In this document: positions 24,145 to 33,801 of the stretch, in pieces
Layout: each line of letters opens with the position of its first letter
Position numbering within the stretch: the stretch's first letter is position 1
Assembly (NCBI RefSeq): GCF_965223525.1
Contig: NZ_OZ245005.1
Coordinates: 2,257,709 to 2,321,708, forward strand
Source of the DNA: Leptofilum sp965223525
GTDB lineage: Bacteria > Chloroflexota > Anaerolineae > Promineifilales > Promineifilaceae
DNA length: 64,000 nucleotides
Reading direction: 5' to 3'
Made by a program: the position numbers and the translations under genes
Notes under the pieces: model-generated
The model's input: the letters and a program-made list of their open reading frames with translations, nothing else
What the model was told of the DNA's origin: nothing
Databases searched by the model: none

Positions 24145-26121
24145 TCAAGGAAATGTAATTGTGCTAACCACCGCCGCTTCACCTATGCGGCTGCGCTCGT
24201 CTGTGCCGGCACCAAAAATGTGATCTGCGTCGTACCAGCCCACGGTTAGCTCATAGCTGCCGCTTGGTGCGTTGGCTGGCAGTTCAAATTCAAATGATTC
24301 AGTAAGGATTTGCCCGACCTGCCAATTTTGGGGCGGCTCCAAAACGGAAGCAGGCAAGTGAACCAGGCGCGTATGGGGCAATCCCACAATGTGAGTGACG
24401 GCAAAGCGATTGGGAGCCTCGGCTAGCGGCGTTGTGAGCTGCCAGGTAGCCTTGATGCGATAGCGATTTGATCCAACGGCGGCAACGGTGTAATCGAGTA
24501 GGACAATTTCGTTAAAAGTGGCAAGTGGGGTTGTTTGGTGGGAAACGGCCGCTTCGGCTGCACTCAGTGTGGGCGTAACCAACCCATCACCCTCTCGCCC
24601 AAAAAGCAGCAGTCCATCCTGCATGGCCAGCAGCTTAAAATCCGACTGAGCCAACAGGGTGCGAATGGTTTCGTGTTCGTAGCCAGCCCCACCTTCAAAG
24701 ATGCGCTCCGTTTCCGCCGGATCGGCCAGGGCAGCATCGTACAGTGCATCCACCACCACAAATTCCACCTGTGGCAGCAGCTCTAGCAGCGGACGGCCGT
24801 CTATGTAATTGGTTAGATACAATACCTCCCGATTTGCTAACCGCACCGCCGAAAGCTGCTCGGCTGCTAGCGGAACGGCATCTGGCACATTGGCGGCCAG
24901 CCACTCAGCTTTGAAGCTGTCTCGCGGAATAATGCCAAAGCGCGTGCTGCTCAAGCCCTGATCCAATGCCGGGCGATCCAGGTAAAACTGTGGGCTGATC
25001 GGCGTGTCTATGAACGCCAGATTGAATACCAACACCATGAACAGCGTCAGCCGCAGCCGTCCTTGCCAGGCTGGTTTTTTTCCCTCTGGGATTGGATCAT
25101 TTAGTTGCTTGGCTGCGCCGAAGAGAACGGCCGTTGCCAAAAACGGTGCTGCCAGTGCATAGTGATGGGTGCGATAGCTGAATGATGGTCCGAAATCGCT
25201 GCTGAGTAGAGCTGGAATCACCGTGACGGCCACAGGCAGCAGCCACAGCGGAGCGCGCCAGCCCAGCAGCAGCAGCGCAGGCATCAGCACAATGATTGCA
25301 TGAACCAGCCGCAGCGTAATTGTTTGCCCAATAAATGCAAAATTGAAGCGGCTGGTTAGATACCCAATGGTACTGGATTGCACATTCACCGCTTGAGCGA
25401 CTTCGGCGGCAGGTGGGGCAAAGGCCGCACGGATGGCAAAGAAGGCGATGAGACCATAGCCAATCGCTGCCAGGCTTGTGGTCAAGCCCACACGCCGCTC
25501 GCCTTGTAGCCAAAGCACCGCGCCGAGCGCCGCCAGGGGAGCCGCTACGTAAAATTTGCAGCTTAGGGCAACAGCTAGCCAAATGGCATAGCTACGCCAC
25601 GCTTTCCTGTCGGCGGCTTCGATGGCAAAGAGCAAAAAGGGTGCAGCCAGGGGGTCTGCATGGAATTCGGCGAGTACGGCCGTTTGCGCCACCGGGTAAA
25701 ACAGATAAATTGCGCTTAACACCAGTGCGTAAGCGGGGTTGCCCAGTTTGCGATTTGCCAACCGGTACAGCGGAATACCCCCCAGCGCATACAGAAATGC
25801 CTGAATGACAAGCAGCGTTTGCGGTGTGGGGAATAAGGCATAAATCGGGGCAATGGCGAAGTAAATGAGCTCCACATTCCGTGCCAGGCGGCTAATGGCA
25901 ATGCCTTGCCCGGTGAACACCAACGGTAGTCCCTCCGTTACGCTCCAGATGGCCTGGCTCATCGCCCCCAAATCAAAATATTTGCTGTTAAAGCCAGCAA
26001 ATTTTGCCAGGCTTAAATAGCTCATCTCAGCAAAAACAAACAAAATTAAGCCAACCAGTACAAGCGTTGGCCATCGTTTTGAACTGTTCGTGGAAGATGA
26101 TTTTTCTAGCATTCTGTTCAT
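24145..26121 (-). CDS. DUF2079 domain-containing multi-pass membrane protein
   Basis: 658 residues. After one N-terminal helix come NSKYFDLGAMSQAIWSV and LAEFHADPLAAPFLLFAIEA, the hallmark sequences of DUF2079, a family of polytopic proteins with a GT-C-like fold and unknown substrate. About ten membrane helices are followed by an outer domain (residues 400-650) with beta-rich segments. The start is the ATG at 26121, overlapping the upstream stop as ATGA. It is the last gene of the coupled glycosyltransferase series. Confidence 0.88.
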   Translation of the reverse strand: MNRMLEKSSSTNSSKRWPTLVLVGLILFVFAEMSYLSLAKFAGFNSKYFDLGAMSQAIWSVTEGLPLVFTGQGIAISRLARNVELIYFAIAPIYALFPTPQTLLVIQAFLYALGGIPLYRLANRKLGNPAYALVLSAIYLFYPVAQTAVLAEFHADPLAAPFLLFAIEAADRKAWRSYAIWLAVALSCKFYVAAPLAALGAVLWLQGERRVGLTTSLAAIGYGLIAFFAIRAAFAPPAAEVAQAVNVQSSTIGYLTSRFNFAFIGQTITLRLVHAIIVLMPALLLLGWRAPLWLLPVAVTVIPALLSSDFGPSFSYRTHHYALAAPFLATAVLFGAAKQLNDPIPEGKKPAWQGRLRLTLFMVLVFNLAFIDTPISPQFYLDRPALDQGLSSTRFGIIPRDSFKAEWLAANVPDAVPLAAEQLSAVRLANREVLYLTNYIDGRPLLELLPQVEFVVVDALYDAALADPAETERIFEGGAGYEHETIRTLLAQSDFKLLAMQDGLLLFGREGDGLVTPTLSAAEAAVSHQTTPLATFNEIVLLDYTVAAVGSNRYRIKATWQLTTPLAEAPNRFAVTHIVGLPHTRLVHLPASVLEPPQNWQVGQILTESFEFELPANAPSGSYELTVGWYDADHIFGAGTDERSRIGEAAVVSTITFP

Positions 26122-27680
26122 TCGCTTTGTTCCAAAAGAAGGTATAGCGTAAGCCTTACCCCAGGCAACCGGATTTGCTCTAGCTGTTGAGCGCGAGTGA
26201 TGAGCCATCTATGAGTTACCGTTTGATCGGTGCTGGTGACCTCGCTGTTTCGCACATCGGGGAAGCCGTGTGGGTCAAAGTTATAAAACTGTTCGGCGTG
26301 CCAGACCAGGTTGTGGTGTTTAGCTGCAAATGCTAGCTGCTGGTTCATTGTCTCGGCAAACAGCGGGGTGATTTCATCGGTTTCTGGTGGCGGAATTTGT
26401 ACGAAGGTGACGCGGCCGTTTCCATAGTAACTTACTGGCAGCAATATATCTTTATGCCCAATGACAACGGCCGTTTCTGGACTGATGGCCTCCATTTGAT
26501 CAAACGCGGTTTGCCAACCGCTGCGGGCGTAGGCGGGGTTGTCTACCTGCTGCCACAGTGCCAAACTAGAGATTACCGTGATCAGCAATAGTGCCAACTC
26601 CAAGAGCGGCAGTTGCCTGCGCCACCTTTGCCAGCCCAGAGCCGCCAGCAGGAGGAACGGTGGCAAACTTATAATCAGGTACCGATCATGGTAAATCGAG
26701 AAACCCGTGGTGGGTAACAAGCCATTTTCCAAAGAGATCAAAAAAGTGAAGGTGAGTGGCAATACAAACCAGATAAGCAGCAGGCGGGCATGTAGCGTTT
26801 TTGGCGACAACGGCCATTGCTCACCGTCCACGCTCTTCTTTTTCCTCAAAAAATGAAGGCTGCTGCCAATGCCAATGAGAAATACAGCGGTGCAAAGGGC
26901 TGTTAGCCAGCTACTGCGCCCCAGGCCAAACCCAGCGGCAAACACGGTGAGCGTCTGGGGCAGGTCAGACCATTGGATAAGATTGATCCAGCCGGGCACA
27001 GCCGCACTATAACCACTGGTTCGGGTTGTTACTAGGTAAGCCCACGGAGCAAAAGCTGCGCCCACGACTAGTATAGCCATAAACCAACTGGTCGTCTGGC
27101 GGCGGATTTGCCGCATGTGCAGCACAAAAAAGATGTAATGGATGAGCACCACAAAGAATGCAAAATAGTGAGTGTACAAAGCGGCCGTTATTGCCAAGCC
27201 ATACAGCAGCCACAGACGGAAGCTGTTCTTTTGCAGCAGCCGCAGCAGGGCGAGATGTGCCAGCAACAGCAAAGCTGGCAGCAAAGCATACATCCGCACT
27301 TCCTGCGAATACCAGATGTGAAAAGGTGAAATTGCCAACAAAAAGGCAGCGAGTCGCCCCAATTTCACACCATTTAGCCGTCGGCCAATTTGGTAAAGTA
27401 AAGCGACGCTTACTGTGCCTAAATAGACAGAAAAGAGTCGGAGAATGAACGGTTCGGTGCCGATTTTGCTCCAGAAGCGCATTAGCCAATAATAGAATGG
27501 TACCTGATCACGAATGCCAATTAGGCCAGCAAACATTTCTTCCAGCGGCATGGTGGCACGTTCCCAAGTTTTTAGCTCATCCCACCACAAACTTTGGCTA
27601 TCCAGCCCAGCCAGCCGCAGCGCAAAGGCCAGCAGCAAGATGCACACCAGGGGAAGCAACGGCCGTTTCTGCCAACTCAT
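26118..27680 (-). CDS. GT39-type membrane glycosyltransferase (ArnT/PMT-like)
   Basis: 520 residues. The first outer loop DSQSLWWDELKTWERA contains the acidic catalytic-type motif of GT39/ArnT enzymes, and SPFHIWYSQEVRMYALL is the conserved second-loop motif. About eleven hydrophobic helices follow, then a C-terminal outer domain. Such enzymes move a sugar from a polyprenyl carrier to a protein or glycan outside the membrane. It is related to the next gene upstream (same WxDE and SPFHI motifs). Start and stop both overlap neighbours by four bases (ATGA). Confidence 0.88.
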   Translation of the reverse strand: MSWQKRPLLPLVCILLLAFALRLAGLDSQSLWWDELKTWERATMPLEEMFAGLIGIRDQVPFYYWLMRFWSKIGTEPFILRLFSVYLGTVSVALLYQIGRRLNGVKLGRLAAFLLAISPFHIWYSQEVRMYALLPALLLLAHLALLRLLQKNSFRLWLLYGLAITAALYTHYFAFFVVLIHYIFFVLHMRQIRRQTTSWFMAILVVGAAFAPWAYLVTTRTSGYSAAVPGWINLIQWSDLPQTLTVFAAGFGLGRSSWLTALCTAVFLIGIGSSLHFLRKKKSVDGEQWPLSPKTLHARLLLIWFVLPLTFTFLISLENGLLPTTGFSIYHDRYLIISLPPFLLLAALGWQRWRRQLPLLELALLLITVISSLALWQQVDNPAYARSGWQTAFDQMEAISPETAVVIGHKDILLPVSYYGNGRVTFVQIPPPETDEITPLFAETMNQQLAFAAKHHNLVWHAEQFYNFDPHGFPDVRNSEVTSTDQTVTHRWLITRAQQLEQIRLPGVRLTLYLLLEQSE

Positions 27681-29152
27681 TTGGTACCCTGCTCAAATAA
27701 GAAGATGCGAATGCCGCCGATTTCCTGCTCATCCAGCAGGGTGTGGCTGGCGGCGATGGCATCGTACTGAGTTTGCTGCCACTCAATGCTGTGTTCCAGC
27801 GCAACGATGGCCCAGAAACGGCCGTTTGCCACCGTTTCCAAATCTGCCAAAGAGTACACTTGCCCACCCAGCGCGGTATAAACGGCCGTTGGCTTCCGTG
27901 GGTCGGGGTCGCCTGCTAGCACACCTTGATTAAGCTGCGGCGCATAGCGCAGCGCTGGCAGGTAAGAGCCGTCGCTGGTGTGCAAAACCAGATCCTCTGG
28001 CTGGGCATTCTCCACGATGTGATTGGTTGCGCTCCGGTACGGTGGCTTAACCATTGGCCCCAGGTGGTAGCTAATGGTACCAATCACCATGAGCAAAGTT
28101 GCCAATCCGGTAAGGTAGGGCAGGGGCGACTGGCGGCGGGTGACGCCCCACGCTAGCAAAATAATGAGAAATGGGGCAGCGGCGGCTAAGGTGCGTTCTG
28201 GCAAGAAGTACGGCCGTACCACATACACTCCCAGCGGTACGCCCAGCACACAGATGATGATCAACAGCGTCAGCCGCAGCCCGGACGAGATTTGGCTACG
28301 CTCGATTTTGCGTAGCTCCATCAAAAAAATGATGCCGTAGGCAAAGAAGCTGAACAGAATTAGGCCGCTATACCAAAAGCTGCTAGACATGCCAAACAGC
28401 AGAAAAACGGGTGCAGTGATGGGTTTGAGCGGGTTAAAGTTGGTAGCTTGCTGCAACGGCCGTAAACTGCCCAGCGCGGGGTCTGCTTCAGCCAGCATCA
28501 GATTTAGCCAGGGGACAAAGCAGATAAGAATAACGGCCGTCATCGCCACCGTTGTCCAAAAGGCACGCTTGTTTTGCCCATAATTCAGTAGCGCGTGGAG
28601 CCCAACGCCTGCCAGTGCCAAAAAAGCAAAGAGATGTGTGTACACTGCCAGCAAAAACAAGCCACCAGCCGCCAGCCACCGGTCGCTGCTCTGCTTTTGC
28701 CGTGCCTGGGTGTAAGCGGCCGTGCCACCCACCACCAGTAGCATCAGCAAGGTATACATTCGCAGTTCATGGCTGTACAAAATGTGGAAGGGGGAAACGG
28801 CCGTTAGCGCAGCAGCAGTTGTGGAGACGGTGCGATTCTTAAAAAATTGCTGACTCAAAATATAAATTGCGGGGATGAGGAGGATGCCGAAGAGGGTGCT
28901 GAGGAGCTTGACGGCCGTATCCGAGTTGGGAATTAGCTTTAGCCAAAAATGGAGCAGGAAATAATAAAGCGGCGGGTGACTGGATTGCACCGTGTTGTTA
29001 GCAATTTGCGCCACTGGCAACCCAGCCGCCAAATAACTAATTGCCTCATCCAGCCACAAGCTATCCCGATCCAGATTGAGCAAGCGTAAAACAGCCCCCA
29101 ATACAATCAGAAACCCAAGTTGCAGTCGGGAATTTTTGAAAACGGCCGTCAT
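27677..29152 (-). CDS. GT39-type membrane glycosyltransferase (ArnT/PMT-like)
   Basis: 491 residues, a paralogue of the following gene. RDSLWLDEAISYLAAG and SPFHILYSHELRMYTLL are the two outer-loop motifs. The acidic residue of the DE pair is the expected catalytic base. About eleven membrane helices are present. The coding sequence opens with ATGACGGCCGTT, so the recurrent palindrome supplies residues 2-4 (Thr-Ala-Val). ATGA overlaps on both sides suggest coupled translation with the rest of the array. Confidence 0.88.
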   Translation of the reverse strand: MTAVFKNSRLQLGFLIVLGAVLRLLNLDRDSLWLDEAISYLAAGLPVAQIANNTVQSSHPPLYYFLLHFWLKLIPNSDTAVKLLSTLFGILLIPAIYILSQQFFKNRTVSTTAAALTAVSPFHILYSHELRMYTLLMLLVVGGTAAYTQARQKQSSDRWLAAGGLFLLAVYTHLFAFLALAGVGLHALLNYGQNKRAFWTTVAMTAVILICFVPWLNLMLAEADPALGSLRPLQQATNFNPLKPITAPVFLLFGMSSSFWYSGLILFSFFAYGIIFLMELRKIERSQISSGLRLTLLIIICVLGVPLGVYVVRPYFLPERTLAAAAPFLIILLAWGVTRRQSPLPYLTGLATLLMVIGTISYHLGPMVKPPYRSATNHIVENAQPEDLVLHTSDGSYLPALRYAPQLNQGVLAGDPDPRKPTAVYTALGGQVYSLADLETVANGRFWAIVALEHSIEWQQTQYDAIAASHTLLDEQEIGGIRIFLFEQGTK

Positions 29153-30672
29153 TTCCGTGCGTAAACCTCAATTTTTTGCTCGGTACGGTTAAAAACCGTA
29201 ATTAGCTCAAAGTTTTCATCTAAGTAGGATTGAAACAGTTCAAAGTCTATTAGCTTAATGAGCTGGTGTGGTGTACCTCCGGCGACATGCACTAATACAA
29301 GCTCGGTTTGGGTTTCCTCCATCTGTTTAATTAGCAATTCACCTGTAACAATACCGCCACCAATCCGACCCCCAGCAATGATAGAGGCTTCGTAAATTGA
29401 CTCCCGTTCTGCGTGAAAGTTCAAACTCGCATAATCAGAAACGACGATGTCGTTTGGAGCAGTATGATCTTGTATGAAATGTGCGAGAGCAATAGTGTCA
29501 TTTTCTTGACGCACGAGTCGCCTGTAGATGTTAGGAAATGTAACAATGGATCCGAAAATTATAGTGACTACAACAAGTACACTAATGATTGGGTTGGCGT
29601 TTTTGTTGCTCGAAGAAATTTTGTTAAAAAAGCCCTTCAGTTGCAAAGCGAGTATCAAAGAGAGCGTTGGGGCTAGAAACATAAAATAGCGAGGAAAAAT
29701 TGGGCGTGTGATGAAGATAAAGAGCAACGGGACTATTAACTGCGTATTTACAATTGCATTTTCTGGGAAACCTATGTTCGATTCTCCAGAACGACGATTC
29801 ATAATGAGCAATGGTAAGATGAACAAAAAGACCATATTGACAAGAATAAAGCTGAGATAGGTGGAAACTGTTATGATCATTTGATCCAGAATTGTTTTTT
29901 CTTGTCCCAGACTGAGATGCTGATTGAATACCTCCTGATAATAGAAGCCAAGCTGACTGTACAAGAGTAGAGATACACCGCCGCTCACCAGTAGAAAAGG
30001 TATGGAAAAAGCAATTCCGTTACGCAGATGTTCTTGCCATTGCTGTGGTTGCTTGATGAATAGATACAAAAAAAAGAACACCAGCCCAATAACGGGGAAA
30101 ATGCCAAACAGTTTCGTTAAAACAGCGATTCCGTAAGCCACGCCAGCCGCCGCCCAATACGGCCGTTTCCCCAGCTTCACCGCCAGCAAAACAAATCCCA
30201 ACCCAAATAGCTCCCAGGCAAACATCATGGGGTCAGGCCGATACAGCCGTGCTTGCTCATAAATAAGTCCGCTGGTTAGCGTGACGCCTAGCGTCAATAC
30301 GGCCGTAGGCACATCCCATAGCTGCTTAACAACAAATCCCAGGAAGATGGCACCCGCTAAAACCTGAATGGCTGAGGCAAGTCGAACGTACCCAACGGCC
30401 GTTACGGAATCTTCCGATAAGTTCAATAAGGATTGCCCAATTGTCAAGAAAAGCGGCTGTTGCTCGGCAACAAAATCAATGCCAGGCTGTTTGCCTATTG
30501 ATAATTGCCATACTTCATACAAATCAGTCCCTTCATCATCATGAATAAGCCAGCCGGAGATATTGAATAGGTACAAACCTACAAAAGCGGCTGCTATTAT
30601 CACAAAGAACCAGGGTGAATCTTTCTGAGTTTTGTTGGGCAGGTGAAGCTGATTATGTTCTAGATTATTCAT
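29149..30672 (-). CDS. Multi-pass membrane glycosyltransferase, GT39-like
   Basis: 507 residues. The first outer loop GWLIHDDEGTDLYEVWQL has the acidic pair expected in a GT-C enzyme, followed by GKQPGIDFVAEQQPLF, typical of dolichyl-phosphate-sugar transferase-like proteins. About ten helices are present. The 3' half is noticeably AT-rich and lacks the palindrome. The ATG at 30672 is chosen over the adjacent TTG. It overlaps the upstream gene by eight bases and the downstream one as ATGA. Confidence 0.82.
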   Translation of the reverse strand: MNNLEHNQLHLPNKTQKDSPWFFVIIAAAFVGLYLFNISGWLIHDDEGTDLYEVWQLSIGKQPGIDFVAEQQPLFLTIGQSLLNLSEDSVTAVGYVRLASAIQVLAGAIFLGFVVKQLWDVPTAVLTLGVTLTSGLIYEQARLYRPDPMMFAWELFGLGFVLLAVKLGKRPYWAAAGVAYGIAVLTKLFGIFPVIGLVFFFLYLFIKQPQQWQEHLRNGIAFSIPFLLVSGGVSLLLYSQLGFYYQEVFNQHLSLGQEKTILDQMIITVSTYLSFILVNMVFLFILPLLIMNRRSGESNIGFPENAIVNTQLIVPLLFIFITRPIFPRYFMFLAPTLSLILALQLKGFFNKISSSNKNANPIISVLVVVTIIFGSIVTFPNIYRRLVRQENDTIALAHFIQDHTAPNDIVVSDYASLNFHAERESIYEASIIAGGRIGGGIVTGELLIKQMEETQTELVLVHVAGGTPHQLIKLIDFELFQSYLDENFELITVFNRTEQKIEVYARK

Positions 30673-32359
30673 CAATTAATCCTGTATTGTAGGCAAGTAA
30701 AAACGAATCTTCATAAATTAGCGGTAGCTGTAGATAATCGCGCCACAAATCTTCATCCTCTATCAAGGTCTTATCAATAATGAGAAATCCAATTTGGTTT
30801 GCGGTTAGCTGTTGGATGGCAGCTTCTGGATTATTCGGCAACTCAACCGGATCAAGACCTGCTGTGCCGGCTCGCAAAAGCGGATTTTCTTCAATGAACT
30901 GCTGTTTGGCGTCGCTGCCGCGGGCAACCATGCCGTTGATCATGGGGTGCTGGTGATAGGTCTGATAAAACATGTAACGCTTATTTTCTTGGCGACCGAT
31001 GGGCAAGATAGCAAGTGCAATATCGTCGGGAACATCTTTCAAATGATCAGTGTAAAAAGCGGACGTGTGGCTCGATCTGTGTGGGAATGATATGGTCGTA
31101 TAGTCAACAAATATCGCCAGACCAATCAAAAAAAATGCCAACATCGTGACGGTTCGTGATTTGTTAAGCAGCTGACGGAACCCGACCCAGCCATAAGCTA
31201 CAATAATCGCCCAGCCCATCGTGAAAAGAATCATCATCCGGTACATTTGCCGCAAAACGGCCGCAACGGGCAGCGTCCAGGGAAGTGTGATTTTTAAGCT
31301 AAAGCCCACAAACGCCGGAACCGGCCCGATTGCAAATAAAAAAATTACAAGCAGGAAAACAAACCATAACCGAGATTGTTGCCTTTGCTTATTTAGCGCA
31401 ATCATTGCCAAATAAAACGGAGCTATGCCTAAATACATGCCCCTTTTTACCCAAGTTTCAACAACATACGAGGGCAAAAATCCTGAATCTGCGCTTCTTT
31501 CTAACCACCAGGTTGGTAGAAAAATCGAAATGATATCAGTACCTATTGATTGATTTGGGTCAAGAAGATAGGTGTTGCCGTTAGTGGTAGAAAAAGCTGA
31601 TTGAATTTGTGGCCAAACAAGTGGCAAGATAAGCAATCCACTTAGCCCGACAAATGAAAACAAGATTCGGAGAGAGGGGCGAGGGTATGCTTTAGCTACC
31701 CAAAAGTAAACCGTCAAAATCCCCAGCCAGAAAACCATCAAAATAATCAGAACGGTGCTGGTAGCTGCCCCTAGAAAAACAAAAAGGGCCGCCCAGATAG
31801 CAAACTTCACACTATCTTCCTGCACGGCTCGAATAAAAAACAAAGTGATCCAGGGGAAACACCAAACGCTAACAAAGTTGGGGTGCGTGCTTTGATAAAG
31901 ATTTTGGGAATTAAATGCAAATACAATGCCTGCCAGAATGCCAGCCGTTGTTGATTTGGTTTGGTATTTAGCCAGTTGATACATGCTCAATCCAGCTAGA
32001 ACATAATTAAGCAACACGGTAAGATTATGAGCAGGTAACTCGCCTAGAAACGGCCGTAATCCCAAAGTCACCAGCGTATTCAAATGGCTAAAACTGTGAA
32101 AGGTCAAATCTGCACCCAGAGGTGCAAAAATCATATCTGTCTGCCACAGTGATGTGCCAGGGTCTGCTAGCGCACGCGCTGTCCACCAGTTGGCCCAGAC
32201 GCTAATGTAAGCGTCATTGTCATCACCAACAATGACCCCATTTAGATCAGTGACAATGTTCCAGGCGGCGATGGTGGTAAGCAGCATAAAAAGTAGCAGT
32301 ACCCAAAGCGATTCGTGGCGACGAAAAGACTGCAAAGTCAAATTACGTAATTGTGTCAT
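30665..32359 (-). CDS. Multi-pass membrane protein, putative glycosyltransferase
   Basis: 564 residues. The first outer loop GVIVGDDNDAYISVWANWW and later APLGADLTFHSFSH resemble polytopic proteins related to YfhO and to GT-C enzymes with a DD motif. About eleven helices are followed by a soluble C-terminal part. The specific family is uncertain. The start is the ATG at 32359; an upstream in-frame TTG at 32410 would extend the overlap with the previous gene. Most of the gene lacks the palindrome. Confidence 0.75.
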   Translation of the reverse strand: MTQLRNLTLQSFRRHESLWVLLLFMLLTTIAAWNIVTDLNGVIVGDDNDAYISVWANWWTARALADPGTSLWQTDMIFAPLGADLTFHSFSHLNTLVTLGLRPFLGELPAHNLTVLLNYVLAGLSMYQLAKYQTKSTTAGILAGIVFAFNSQNLYQSTHPNFVSVWCFPWITLFFIRAVQEDSVKFAIWAALFVFLGAATSTVLIILMVFWLGILTVYFWVAKAYPRPSLRILFSFVGLSGLLILPLVWPQIQSAFSTTNGNTYLLDPNQSIGTDIISIFLPTWWLERSADSGFLPSYVVETWVKRGMYLGIAPFYLAMIALNKQRQQSRLWFVFLLVIFLFAIGPVPAFVGFSLKITLPWTLPVAAVLRQMYRMMILFTMGWAIIVAYGWVGFRQLLNKSRTVTMLAFFLIGLAIFVDYTTISFPHRSSHTSAFYTDHLKDVPDDIALAILPIGRQENKRYMFYQTYHQHPMINGMVARGSDAKQQFIEENPLLRAGTAGLDPVELPNNPEAAIQQLTANQIGFLIIDKTLIEDEDLWRDYLQLPLIYEDSFLLAYNTGLIDE

Positions 32360-33536
32360 GCCCAACTGGAGATTCTGAAAGTGAATAATAGATAAAAATG
32401 GCAGCGACAAATAGAGGAACCAGAACTGTAAACGTATCGCTGGCGCGGTTTTCGGCTAGCCAGAAGGTGCCCCAGGGGAGAATGAACACCGTTAGCAGCC
32501 AAACAAGTGCAGCAATGCCCCGCTGCTTGATTGCCAAATAGATAAGAGTGCAAGGGATGAGCAGCAGAAGATGTTCATAAACCCAGGCGTAGGGCGTGGT
32601 GAGTATGGAGGCAATGAGCGCCAGGGGCATCACTTCGGTTTCGGTAAGCCTTTGGTTGCGGAAGATGATGAGGCCGAGGACGGCCGTTACCACCGCCACA
32701 AAAATCAATCCTAAAACTGCCCCCCATTCCGGCAAAATTTCATAAGCCAAACCCCAAACAGTGGGGGTGATGGCCGTGACTTCTGTTTTGCCTGTGACGT
32801 TGAGCCATTCAGAAAGCCAACCTGGCAACACCAGCCAGCTAATGGCAAACATAGCCAGGCCACCCGTTGCTGCCCCGGCAATGATTTGCCAGCGCCGCCG
32901 CCACAGCAGCCACAGGCCAAAGGCGGGTACAAACAGCACAAATGGATTTGGCTTGATAATGACAAAAGCAAGAATAATGCCCGCTAAGAACGGCCGTTCC
33001 CGACGCACCAACCACAAAAACAACGCCAACAGAAAAAAGAGCAAAAAGGTTATCTGCCCATTATTCATGCTTACCAGCACGGCGCGGTAAGTAAAGGTGA
33101 AGAGCGCCACCAAAGCAAATTCTGCCACGGGCAATGGCTTGGAATAGTAGGCGTTAATCAGCAAAAACATGCCGCCGCCCAACACGCATAGCGAAAACGC
33201 CAGCCATGCCGCTGCCGCCCAGCCTAAATCCAGAGCCGCAAAAGGCAGCACCAGCATCAGCGTCCACAAAGGGAACGGGGCGCGATCATCTGGCATCCAG
33301 GTGCTACCCAGCTCTGCCCGCAGTGGGTTCCACACCGCCGGATCATATGGATCCAAGCCGCGCAAAATGGCTTTGCCGCCGGCAAACAGGCTCATGAAAT
33401 CCCGGTTGTTATACCGTGCGGGCCCAGTGAGCATCTCGTACATCCCCCACGTTAGCAGGCCAAAAACGACGATGATGAACAAAATCACCAATCCTTTTTG
33501 CTGGGATTTATTTTTGGGAGCTTCGAGCGTAGCCAT
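32343..33536 (-). CDS. GT87 (DUF2029)-like membrane mannosyl/arabinosyltransferase
   Basis: 397 residues. RDFMSLFAGGKAILRGLDPYDP is the first-loop signature of GT87 (pattern DFxxYxxAxxALLxGxxPY). SMNNGQITFLLFFLLALFLW and FVIIKPNPFVLFVP are the other conserved GT87 motifs. The enzyme is expected to use a polyprenyl-phosphate sugar outside the membrane. It is the first gene of the six-gene series. The start is the ATG at 33536, and promoter DNA should lie in 33537-33720. It overlaps the next gene by 17 bases. Confidence 0.88.
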   Translation of the reverse strand: MATLEAPKNKSQQKGLVILFIIVVFGLLTWGMYEMLTGPARYNNRDFMSLFAGGKAILRGLDPYDPAVWNPLRAELGSTWMPDDRAPFPLWTLMLVLPFAALDLGWAAAAWLAFSLCVLGGGMFLLINAYYSKPLPVAEFALVALFTFTYRAVLVSMNNGQITFLLFFLLALFLWLVRRERPFLAGIILAFVIIKPNPFVLFVPAFGLWLLWRRRWQIIAGAATGGLAMFAISWLVLPGWLSEWLNVTGKTEVTAITPTVWGLAYEILPEWGAVLGLIFVAVVTAVLGLIIFRNQRLTETEVMPLALIASILTTPYAWVYEHLLLLIPCTLIYLAIKQRGIAALVWLLTVFILPWGTFWLAENRASDTFTVLVPLFVAAIFIYYSLSESPVGHDTIT

Positions 33537-33724
33537 GGCCTTCACTTTAGCGCAACATTCCAGATTGCGGCATAGGTGATTTGGTTTATAAAATATGCTT
33601 TTTGGGCGGCGGACACAGTGTAAAGATGGATGCTTAAAGCATGATGTACCAACTATCTGACGGTTAAAATTACTATGTTCTGGTGCAACGCCTGCGAAAA
33701 TGTAGCATATCCCCACCGTAAACG

Positions 33725-33753
33725 AAAAATCCCAGGCACTGCCGCACCTGGGA
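33725..33753 (-). terminator. Rho-independent terminator after the BY-kinase gene
   Basis: Read on the minus strand: stem TCCCAGG, a 10-base loop, CCTGGGA, then TTTTT. It lies about 50 bases past the BY-kinase stop and closes the PspA-exopolysaccharide operon. Confidence 0.82.
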
Positions 33754-33801
33754 CACGATTTTCACCTGTTCATTAAGCGTCGGCAGAACGCAGTCACCGT
33801 G

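Noticed and set aside
23833..24249. Plus-strand frames containing SFPRRRESI and LVPTLCVLLDAE
   Set aside because: These are translations of REP-like and other hairpin repeats, not genes.
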